Below are positions 50,221 to 60,033 of a stretch of 64,000 nucleotides of DNA, in pieces. The first letter of the stretch is position 1. Each line of letters starts with the position of its first letter. The DNA comes from Batrachochytrium dendrobatidis JAM81 (Eukaryota; Chytridiomycota; Chytridiomycetes; Rhizophydiales): assembly GCF_000203795.2 (NCBI RefSeq), contig NW_006281099.1, positions 546,690-610,689 of the forward strand, in the 5' to 3' direction. The position numbers and the translations under genes are program-made. The notes beneath the pieces are model-generated. The model saw nothing but the letters and a program-made list of their open reading frames with translations. It was not told the DNA's origin and searched no databases.

Positions 50221-50617
50221 TATAGCCGTATTCACGTAAAACGAAACACCAAGTAAAGATGTTAATCAACAGCCAGTCTTGAAATAATTTACACCAAATT
50301 GACTGGGCAGCATGGTATCTTTTGAATTCTTTGACAAAATCGGCTGGTTTTTGAATGATCTGCATGGAAACAACTGTTGTTTTCCTGAGATATTCAATCT
50401 TGGATTCCTTGAATTAGAATGTAAACGTATGTGAGATTTAAGATACACCAAACAGGCGTTTGATTGTGAGAGCATCATATGATGGCCATTGTGTTGATTG
50501 AAAACTTGAGAATGCCAATTGGTAGTAGAAAAACAACAAACATTCAACCATTGCTTGGCCAAAGACAATTATTACAAGATAATCACAACTGTTTTATTTT
50601 ATGCGAATACAGCTGTA
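50221..50617 (-). mobile_element. MITE copy upstream of MTHFS (393 bp plus TA flanks)
   Basis: The left end TATAGCCGTATTCACGTAAA at 50221 and the right end TTTTATGCGAATACAGCTG then TA at 50617 are inverted repeats over about 20 bp; TA flanks both sides. Read on the minus strand, its interior matches the other copies, for example the GCATCATATGATG block. This pair of ends proves the terminal inverted-repeat structure most directly. Confidence 0.8.
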
Positions 50618-51002
50618 AATAATGTGCATTCATACGAGTTTCAAACCATATATTGCAAATTTAGTTTATTTCATCAACTATTACCACAAGAAATTCTTGT
50701 AACCATCAAGTCAATCCATCCAATTAAAAATCATTATTGGATATGGGTAGCCAGGCAACTTTATATACTATCAAGTTGATAATGAATACCAGTATAAACG
50801 CTCAAATGAATCAAATAGTATTGAGTGTAAAACTGATAGTCTTAATCAAATGATTGAAAGTAGTATGACAATGATCAAGCAGACAAAACTAAAACCACTG
50901 ATATGAAATTAACATGGTATTGATTGGATAGCAATACAAGATTAGTACACCAATGATTATCAGATGAATATTATATAATTACAAGAGATTTTCAAAAATA
51001 TA
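50618..51002. other. Intergenic, nothing recognised
   Basis: This is 385 bp of AT-rich sequence between the MITE and tRNA-His. No coding or RNA feature is supported. Confidence 0.4.
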
Positions 51003-51073
51003 GCAGAGATAGTATAGTGGCAGTACTCCACGTTGTGGCCGTGATGGCCCCGGTTCGATTCCGGGTCTCTGCA
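51003..51073 (+). tRNA. tRNA-His (GTG anticodon)
   Basis: The acceptor stem GCAGAGA pairs with TCTCTGC and the discriminator is A. The T arm is CCGG-TTCGATT-CCGG flanked by a further C-G pair. The anticodon loop TTGTGGC gives GTG, hence histidine. The anticodon stem CACG/CGTG is perfect for four pairs, but its outermost position looks like a C-A mismatch. There is no intron. A run of four T follows directly, as for a Pol III terminator. The base at -1 is A, so the family's extra G-1 must be added after transcription. Confidence 0.93.
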
Positions 51074-51132
51074 TTTTGCACAAATCGAGACTGAAACAAA
51101 CCGACAATTTTGTTGAAATATTTTGTATTGAT

Positions 51133-51230
51133 CTTGTATGGACTCTATTTTGCTCTGGGATAAACAATGGTTAAGTATTCGTTATGATTGGAAATTGATT
51201 GCTCCTTTTATTGAAGCTCTGTTGTATCCT
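51133..51230 (+). mobile_element. Internal MITE fragment downstream of tRNA-His
   Basis: The block TTTTGCTCTGGGATAAACAA followed by TGGTTAAGTATTCG matches the interior of the copy at 26.46 kb, and the similarity continues through GATTGCTCCTTTTATTGA. No terminal repeats are visible. The remaining 352 bp to the uS5m start (51231-51582) show nothing recognisable. Confidence 0.5.
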
Positions 51231-51582
51231 AATGTCAGATACGTTCGCGATCTAGTTCAAGAAAACATCTCAGGAATGCAACTATACATGCCGGTCACCC
51301 AATGTATTGGACATCAGCAGATTGTATAAAATCACTAAAAAGATAATGCAATGAAAGACCAAAGTAAATCTTTGAAAGTATTGACAGAAATCCGACCGAC
51401 ACAAGGACTGATGTGCATGATCAAAAGAGTCTGGTTATGGATTGTATTACAAACAATCTCCAGTGTTACAGCTACTTATATACTATAAATATCACCATTG
51501 CTTTGAATAATAACTGATTGCTATCTATCAATCCATAGCAAGTTTCAGTTCAACTCCAACTTGAAAATCTCACCAGCAACAC

Positions 51583-52502
51583 ATGACTGCATTTTCTTTG
51601 GCAATTTTAATTGGCATTTCTAACCCAAAGCAATCCACAATGAACATATTCATTGGTGTTAAACAGCTGTCATTGCTTCGACCTCGGTCATGCATGCCAT
51701 TGATATCTCATGTTCCTGCAACATCTCTTAAATCCTATTTTTCAACTACTTCCGCTACATTCACATCAACCCACACTTCAAAACAAGACTCTGTCCAAAG
51801 TGAATGGGAAACTGTAAGCGATGACACTTTCACCAAGGCCCAAGAAACGATGCAGCACTCGGGCCGTTCATGGAAAAGTAAATCAAACTCATCCGGCTCT
51901 AAAAAACCATTTACTGGACCTAATACTATGCTTCGTCGTGTCCTGCATATTCGTCGAGTTGCTCATGTCAACAGTGGTGGTAAACAGCGATCTATTTCTG
52001 TTCTTGCGGTTGTGGGTAATCAGAATGGATCTGCTGGATATGGCATGGGAAGAGCCCTTGATTCAGGTGCTGCCATGCGCAAAGCACTGGTTCTTGCAGA
52101 GAAAAATATGATTCATTTCAATCGATTGGACAATCGCACCATCTTTGCTGATCTGGAACACACTTATCACAAAACAGTTTTGCAACTGCGTACTGCTAGT
52201 CCAGGTATATTTTAAATTTTGACTGACGATGCTAAACATACATATCTAACTCATGTTACATGCATATTTATTACTACATTTTAGGTTATGGCCTTATGGT
52301 CAATCGTAATATTCACGAAGTTTGCAGATGCATTGGTATCACTGATCTTTCTGGAAAAGTACGGGGCTCCCTCAATCCAATGAATGTCATCAAAGCCACC
52401 TTTGATGCACTCTCGACGCAAAAAAACCCTTCAGAGATTGCAAAGATTCGTGGTAAAAAGGTGGTCGATATCCAACTCGCATATTATGGAACCAAGCTCT
52501 AG
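51583..52502 (+). CDS. MRPS5: Mitochondrial small-subunit ribosomal protein uS5m, 2 exons
   Basis: Exons 51583-52204 and 52285-52502 give 279 residues. The first ~90 residues are Ser/Thr-rich with scattered Arg/Lys and few acids, as expected of a mitochondrial presequence plus linker. The S5 N-terminal domain follows as HIRRVAHVNSGGKQRSISVLAVVG and GYGMGRALDSGAAMRKAL. The C-terminal S5 domain has CIGITDLSGKVRGSLNPMNVIKATFDAL. A second in-frame Met 20 codons in (MNIFIGVK) could also start a presequence. The stop TAG (52500-52502) sits in the palindrome CTAG that also holds the stop of the convergent Arp10 gene, so the two coding regions overlap by 4 bp. Confidence 0.94.
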
Positions 52503-54357
52503 GAACTAGGATCTGGTTCCTGTAGTAGATGGATACGACTCCAGTCTGGAACTGTTTTGTGCTTAATAAAGTCTTCTCTGGTGATTTCAAACTTGGTTTT
52601 GATTTTTACCGAGCCAATAAGTGAGCCTAAATAAGTTTAAAAAAATATTTGAGTTCAGTAGCCAAAAACCAACTCAGGTTAGACTATCTACTATATTAAC
52701 CACATCCATTTTAAATACAGAGCAGTATTCAGACGCGAATGCCTACCGCCAACCCACGCCTGTTGTGATGGCTGAAATGGACTGTAGATAAAATTGATTT
52801 TTGAAACTAATTTACGAGCAGATTTCAAATTTGAATGTTCATCAGCCAAATGCTGCATTTCGTATCTCAAACGATCTTCTAGTCCAGGAATGGAGCAAGT
52901 TCCTCCGCATAGCAGAATGTTTTGTATCAATTCTAAACGAGTGGTTACATGGCACTAGAGATCGACACGCATTACATAGGTCAGGGTTAGCGCATTTGAG
53001 TTTCAATCCATATCAATGTCATTAGCTATTTGTGCTGACAGCATGCTTTCACCTTTAACAGAGTGTCGAGGAGACAACCTTGAAGTGTTTCACCTTCCTC
53101 ATTTCCCTCAAACAGTACATCTGCTGCAACATATCCCACCCAAGTCGGTATCCGAACAACGTTGAACGAGTCTATTGTAACATCATAGTACGCGCTAGTA
53201 TCAGCCTCGTCATGAACAGAGTCATTTTTACAAGTACTAGTATGATGTGATTGCCAATCCTTTCTAGTTGGATATGCTACAACAATAGTGGCCTTCAGAG
53301 TTTCCCAAAACGTATCTGATGCCTTTTGCAGTATATCTACAACTTGATGATGATCATGGCTGGATACTTCTATAGACGATGTACCCAATGTATTATTGAC
53401 AATGTGACCATACTGGCAAACCAGTTCTTTTAACCGTTTAGAAACGTGATATCCAGCAAGCGGCACGGATTTAGAGCATGCAATAAGGGGGAGACTACCA
53501 TAAATCTATATCCGATTCAAAGCATTCAAATTGATGCCATGAATAGTGGATTAAAACCAAGACACAATAAAGAATTGGGTTTGGTTCAAGAATACTTACA
53601 GAAAGCGCGCATGCCTCTTGATACCCACAATCCAATACTAGTCCAATAGTTTGTCCTGTAGCAAGCAATGCAGCGAATGATGCGGGGACAAAAGAAATCG
53701 ACTTGGCCTAGATCGATCCAAACAAGTGCATTCAACACATCAATCGTGTCAGCTTGACATATTATGGGTAAATATCAGTATTTCAAGTATATACTTGCAG
53801 AGAATTTATAAAATAGGATTTCAGCAAGCGTCTGTTTGAATTCTATGGAAACAAACAAGCTTTCACAAACAACGATTTGCTTGTGTTTTACATCAGTCAG
53901 CAATATATGATGAAATATAGTCCGAAGTAGCGATCCCAGGAATTCTGTGTGCACTGACAATGACTGATGTTCTACTCGAAAAGGAGAAGTCTAAGTAGAA
54001 TGAGATCGTTTTAATAAGTTATGGACAGGACAAGTGGATACGTTCAACTCAAAGGCAGTTTATCGTCCAACTCACATGGAACCCATTTGCACAACCCAGT
54101 TTCTTTTCAGCAACTCCAGGAATATAAGTACGCCTGGGAGTAGGTTCCCAAGATAGTCCGACTTTGCAAGAGAACGATCCTATATCAAGCACGATCCTGT
54201 CTTCAGCACCATGATAAGCAGCCTTTTTCAACAGGCTTGCAGTAGATAATGATAATGCACTGGCAGTAGGAGTGCTTACACCTGAGCCACTGCCAACACC
54301 AGAACTGAGAGAACTGAGAGAGGCGTTGGAAGAATGCGTTGTAACAGACAGTGGCAT
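52499..54357 (-). CDS. Actin-related protein Arp10/ACTR10 (dynactin pointed end), 6 exons
   Basis: Arp10/Arp11 caps the pointed end of the dynactin filament. Exons (minus): 54357-54076, 53990-53799, 53707-53600, 53505-53053, 52954-52747 and 52626-52499; 456 residues. Actin-fold landmarks: IVLDIGSFSCKVGLSWE (phosphate 1), ESLFVSIEFKQTLAEILF, GLVLDCGYQEACALS (phosphate 2), NILLCGGTCSIPGLEDRL (adenosine motif) and QAWVGGSLIGSVK. The hydrolysis residues of true actin are not conserved, as is usual for Arp10. The first ~45 residues are a Ser-rich extension. Intron 2 needs a GC donor (TCT, then GCAAGT); the GT donor 4 nt downstream would shift the frame. With NudC this is the second dynein-pathway gene in the window. 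Confidence 0.88.
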
Positions 54358-54449
54358 GGATTGCGACAAGCTGCTGGCTTAGATCGAATGCTATGAATTC
54401 AGGCTGATAAATGCAAACTGCCAGATTTCAAGTTGCTTCAATTTGAGCA
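54358..54449. promoter_or_regulatory. Shared divergent promoter interval, Arp10 / UDP-sugar transporter
   Basis: The two divergent start codons are 92 bp apart. No motif is recognised; the call is positional. Confidence 0.33.
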
Positions 54450-56190
54450 ATGGTCAATCCTAACAAGAACATTCCAGCTGCGATTCTTCAGACTGCACCG
54501 TGGCTGTTTGCTAGAGAATGGCTGCTGGTTACTGTCCTGATTTTTGGTGGTTGCTGTTCCAATGTTTACACTCTGGAGATGCTGGTTAGGTGAATTCATC
54601 ACTTTGATATCAACCGTTTAGTGTTTTGTTGGCTTGGAATTCGTATCATCTTGTTGGCTTGCAATTCATGTCATCCTGAATCTTCATATCTAGAAACACT
54701 CCATGCAGAGTCACTTATTATTCTTTAATTCAATGCTGCATTGAATTGGATTCTGTAGCTGATCGCATTCCATCTGCATATGGCAATCTTGTCGATTTGC
54801 CATTTCAAATATAGGCATTGACTCACCAGTTTGCATTGTTCCGTCTTTGTAGATCTTCTCCAGCTAGTGGCAATCTCATTACATTTTCTCAGTTTGCTGT
54901 GGTTGCTATCGAGGGATTTATTAGTAATTTGGAATTCATACCATCTGAATCTACGACCAACGAGCCACAATCCAGATTCAACTGGAAATTCCCATTGCGA
55001 TTGCGACAAAGAGTAGTCCCACTGTATCGTTGGATGGGCATCATTGCCCTTTTTTTAAGTGTGTCGGTCTTGAATAATTATGCTCTTGGATTTTCTATTT
55101 CAATGCCTGTGCATATCATCTTTAGATCTGCTTCGTTATGGGTAAGCATGATAATGAGTTGGTTGATGTTCAACAAAAGGTAAGCTTGCATTCTAGTTTT
55201 CACTACTTGGCTTTATTTGAAACAATTTATTCATCAGTTTTGGTTACTATACGGCCGATTTAGCTATTCCAAAAATCAAATCACTGGAGCAGTCTTGGTA
55301 ACCATTGGAATGGTTTTGGCAACACTCAAAGAATCTAATTTTCTCAATTCCACCAATTCATTAGAAGCCTCAGCTCAGCAGTCCGTTCTGATGGTCCAAT
55401 GGACTATAGGTGTCATCATTCTATCGATTGCTATCATTCTCTCGTGTTTTTTGGGCCAGTTGCAACAGCATGTCTATCAAGAGTACGGAGAGCAATGGCG
55501 TGAAGGATTGTTTTATACTCATGCGTTGGGATTGCCTGCATTTATATTTTTATACAAGGATCTAAAAATGCAGGCTCTCGAGTACAATGCATCTCCAATC
55601 ATATCCATTGGAGATGTGGCTGCTGAATGGCTACCTGGACCGCTGTCAAAAGCCATATGGAGCGTAATGGGGCTTGATGCTCTTCGGCAAGTGTTTGTGC
55701 CTGAAATGTGGCTGTTTCTTGTAGGAAATGTGTTGACGCAATGTAGGTCCAACACTTGGTTAAATGTCAAGTCAATACTGTAACAAATACTTATTTTGGC
55801 ATCTTCAACTTTCTAGATGTTTGTATATCTGGAGTTCATAGGTTGAGTTTTATGACATCTGCAGTCACATTGCATCTGGTACGTATTTACTGTGATTCAC
55901 TTTTTGTAATTGAACCCAGCTTCGAGTAAACCAACACTTGTTCACATTTCTTTACAATCGAATAGATTCTGACACTACGCAAGTTTGTCTCGCTTATTCT
56001 CTCTGTCCTCGTTTTCAAAAACGTTTTTACAACACAGAATTGGGTCGGTGCAGCATTTGTGTTTATTGGAACATTGATCTACACGTTTTCAAAAAATCTG
56101 CCTAAACAACCTCACATGCAGGAAAATGTTTCTGTATCTCAACTATCCACTTCAACCCAACCCAAAACCCCGAGATTTAAACAGGCCTAG
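54450..56190 (+). CDS. Nucleotide-sugar transporter, SLC35B4/Yea4-like, 5 exons
   Basis: An integral Golgi/ER membrane antiporter; family members move UDP-GlcNAc and/or UDP-xylose, and yeast Yea4 supplies UDP-GlcNAc for chitin-related synthesis. Exons 54450-54584, 54815-55179, 55264-55742, 55817-55878 and 55966-56190 give 421 residues. Landmarks: FGGCCSNVYTLEML in helix 1, SGNLITFSQFAVVAIEGF, LNNYALGFSISMPVHIIFRS (the family's most conserved stretch), ITGAVLVTIGMVLATL, VLTQYVCISGVHRLS and LTLRKFVSLILSVLVF. About ten hydrophobic helices can be counted. A Ser/Thr-rich loop (ESTTNEPQS) sits between helices 2 and 3. The C-terminus is hydrophilic and ends PRFKQA. Substrate preference is not determined by the sequence. 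Confidence 0.9.
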
Positions 56191-56279
56191 TGCTGTTTAG
56201 CCAGGACCAGTATAAACTTGGATCCATTCACCTAATAAAGTCAATATTAACAGAATTCAATATCGAATTAGTCATCACA

Positions 56280-59200
56280 TTAACCATGATTTGCATTCTC
56301 ACTCATTTCAAACATATGGGTCACCTCTTGCTCTTCCTTGATAATCACTTGGGTACTGTCAAGCAAAGCAGTCGACACTCCAATTTTCTGCTTGAGATAT
56401 CGCACAAGCGTTTGTTCCTGAGCAACAATCATATTCGCGAGTTGGTTATCAGGATCGCTTAATATCTCATAGTAATACAGAGTGTCGTCAACTGGCTGCA
56501 ATCCAGCCTTCTTGCGCAAACGCTGAATACGATTAATAAGCTCACGGGCAAGTCCTTCTTGAATGAGTTCCTGGTCCAACGTGGTATCCAAGATAACTAG
56601 AACTTCGTTGGTGAAATTGGCATGGAAACCACTATGGCTGTTATCAAAGTACCGCGTCACTTGCGCATCCTCTGAAGTGATTTCAAATCCTTGAACATTC
56701 AATGAGCATTTAGCCATAAACTCCTTGATCTCATTTATAGAAAGTTCAGGCAATGCGTTGCGAATTTTGGTTGCGTCCTTTTTGAATTTCGTACCAAGAG
56801 CTTTGGCATCTGCTACAAGCTTGTATTTGACACCATAGGATTCTTCATTGGCAGTCACCGTAACTGTACGTACATTGAGTTCTTCCTGAATGTACTGTTC
56901 AAGAGATCTGATGTCCTTGTGGAATTGCTCATCTGGAGTAATAATAATCAGTTCACGGCATGGGGTTTTGAGCGACAAAGTCTGTTGCTCACGGATAAAT
57001 CGTCCCAATTCAATCACAGTTTGCATGCGACCCACAGCACGTTCCACATCTGCATTAAAATACTCCTGTTTTACTTCTGGATAAAGCAAAAAGTGAACAC
57101 TGCGAGTATCTTCCTTGGTTTCAGGAATACAAGTCTTGAGATTCTGATACATGGTTTCTGTAAGGAAAGGTGCAAAAGCAGCCATCAAGCGACAAAGAGT
57201 AAACAGCACTTCAAAAAGAACATTAAGTGCACGTTCAGCATCGGCAACACCGTTTTCACCCTTGAGACGCTTACGATTGAAGCGCACATACCAGTTGGTA
57301 AGTGTATCAATTAGCTTCAACAAGCGAGGAGTCACAGTATATAATCTATATGCAGTCATCTCCTGCTTGACAAATGCAATAAGGGATTGCGTCGATGCCA
57401 AAATCCAAATATCCATAATGTTTTGATCCTTGGAAAGATCCAGATGAGAGTTGTAAACAAAATCAAAGTTGTGCTCTTTTTTTAAAAGAGCAAGCTGGGC
57501 AAAGAAAAATCGATACGCATTGTACCAAGGCAGCATCACCTTGCTAATCATATCCTTAACGCCCTCTTCACGGAAACGAGAACTTTCAGCGCGAACAGCA
57601 GGGGATGTGATCAGATACAGACGTAGCACATCGGCACCATAGCTGTTGAGTACATCCATTGGATCGGGATAATTTTTAAGACGCTTGCTCATTTTTTTCC
57701 CATCGCTCGCAAGAATCAAACCATTGACAATGACATTTTTAAAAGCGGGCTTGTCAAACAAATGTGCGGCAAGCACAGTGAGAGTGTAGAACCAGCCGCG
57801 AGTCTGATCAATGCCCTCGGCAATAAAGTCGGCAGGAAACGAGGCCTCAAACTTTTCCTTGTTCTCAAAAGGATAGTGTTGCTGAGCATAGGGCATGCTA
57901 CCCGACTCAAACCAACAGTCAAATACTTCTGGTATACGTTTTAGATCGGGCTTGCCCATTTTGGAGGGAATTGTAATGTGATCAATATTGTCCCTGTGAA
58001 GATCTGTGATGCCTTTGACACCGGATAACTCCTCAAGCTCTTGTACAGATCCAATGGCAACAATCTCCTCCATGTCATCACTTGACCAGATAGGAATGGG
58101 AGTTCCCCAATAACGGTTACGAGAAATACCCCAGTCATGGGCATTAGCAAGCCAGTTGTGGAATCGTTTTTCTCCCACGAAATCTGGAACCCAGTATGAC
58201 TGGCTGTTGTTGGTGGTAAGCTTGTCGACAATGTTGGAAACACGGACGTACCACGATGGCACTGCTCTGTAGATCAGCGGAGTATCCGATCTGTAGCAAA
58301 AGGGATAACTATGCGACAACTGAGTTTGACGAATCAGACGGCCTTGAGCTTTAAGATCTTTTTGAATAGGTTTATCGGCGTCTTTAACGTTCATACCTTT
58401 ATACTCTTTGACTGCATCAGTAAAGTTACCCGAGGCGTCCAGAGGGCAGGGCAGATCAGTCTCGCCGGTAACAATACCGTTGGCCATGCAAATACGGTAA
58501 TCGTCCTCACCAAAGGCGGGAGCAGAGTGAACAATGCCGGTACCACTGTCGTCCGTTACATATGTATCGTTGATGACCACAAATGACTTTCCAGGGCGAT
58601 CAGCAAAGTAGTTGAACAAAGGAATATATGTCATACCCTTGAGATCCGAGCCCTTGAATCGCTTCACAATAGTAAACTTTGCTTTTTTGGGATCCTTGTA
58701 TAAGATATCCAAACGTTTTTCCATTAGAATCCATTCGGCACCCGTTTCACCATCCTTGATCTGAATATACTCGAAATCGGGGTGCACACACAACGCCAAA
58801 TTAGAAGGAAGAGTCCATGGCGTGGTAGTCCATGCCAGAAACGACACGGATGGGTCCGAAGTCAATGGAAAGGAAACCACCACGGCGGGATCAATGACAT
58901 CCTTGTAGTTTTGATTGGCTTCAAAGTTGGACAAAGGCGTGCAAACAGCCATGGAGTAAGGCATGATCTTGAATCCTCGATAGACTTGGCCCTTGTCAAA
59001 CAGCTGCTTAAAAACCCACCATACAGATTCCATAAAGGAAATATTCAAGGTTTTGTAATCGTTCTTGAAATCAATCCAGCGGCCCATACGAGTAACGGTA
59101 GTTTCCCATTCGTCAGCATAGGTCATGACAATAGCTCTGCATTCTGCATTGTACTTTGCAATTCCCATGGCAGCAACATCTGCAGGACCCTTAATGTTGA

Positions 59201-59951
59201 GCTTCTTGTCAATCTCGTACTCTACTGGAAGGCCGTGAGTATCCCAGCCAAAGCGGCGCTCCACATAATGACCATTAAGATGAGCAAATCGAGTCACTAC
59301 GTCCTAAAATTAATTCAAGCCATACAAACCGATTGTTTTGTAAATGAAATGATCGGGTAGGCGATTTGCGACCCACTTCAAGATAACCCCAAACACTGCA
59401 GCAAGAAGTCCAAGTCATAATCCAACCTTGATTGTTCCAGCAAGAAGATGACCGTAATGTGGACGACCAGTAGCGAATGGAGGACCATCGTAAAATGAGA
59501 ATGGAGGGCGGCCTTCAGAAAGCTTCAACGATGTTTCAAATGCATCGATCTCTTTCCAGAAAGCCAGCACTTTTTCTTCTTCGCCAGGGAAGGAAATGCT
59601 TGCAGGAACTAATGGTTGATTCCAATTGTTTAGCATATCATTATGGAGAGTGTCAGTGAAGGTTTAATGAGTGAATTCAGATATCAATGGCAAAGAAATA
59701 CAATGTTGGAATATCAGTTAGCGAGGAATATTACCATTAGGAATGTCGCTGACCATTTTAGTTGAAGTAATATCAGAGGATTTAGATGGTTGGCAGGTGT
59801 TGATTGAATTGGAAAGATTGCGGTAGTGTCGATGTATTAATCGGTTAGTTGGAGAGTTCGAAGCTAATGAACAAAATAAACGGCGATTCTTGATGGAAGC
59901 CAACACAAAACCCTTCAACATAAACTGATGACATTTTACATCAAAAATCAT
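56280..59951 (-). CDS. ILS1: Isoleucyl-tRNA synthetase with alternative mitochondrial-type N-terminus, 3 exons
   Basis: The enzyme charges tRNA-Ile. Exons (minus): 59951-59735, 59608-59427 and 59303-56280. The long form has 1,140 residues. From the internal ATG at 59756 (MVSDIPN) it has 1,075, matching the 1,072 of yeast cytosolic Ils1. Motifs: PHYGHLL (HIGH equivalent), [11 protein letters not shown] in the editing domain, [13 protein letters not shown] (KMSKS) and [19 protein letters not shown] catalytic sequence. The body is of the eukaryotic cytosolic type. Residues 1-65 of the long form are Arg/Ser-rich with almost no acids ([29 protein letters not shown]), as in a mitochondrial presequence. 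The first intron lacks an AG before 59610, which forces the splice to PNVPASISF. An alternative reading starts at 59636 (MLNNWN) from unspliced RNA. Confidence 0.93.
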
Positions 59952-60033
59952 TCTCGCTTAAATTAAATCTTGCATTTCCTGGGGACGTTTATCGGACTAT
60001 CTGATTCTGTTATTCAAAAAGTATTCTAAACCA
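59952..60033. promoter_or_regulatory. Shared divergent promoter interval, IleRS / TERT
   Basis: This is an 82 bp gap between divergent ATGs. If the internal IleRS start (59756) dominates, its promoter could also lie within the presequence exon. No motif is recognised. Confidence 0.33.

Noticed and set aside
59415..59636. IleRS starting only at 59636 ([10 protein letters not shown])
   Set aside because: It is possible from unspliced RNA, but the splice from 59735 to 59608 yields a start (MVSDIPNVPASISF) that better matches the cytosolic family and explains the upstream exon. It is kept as an alternative in the feature entry.
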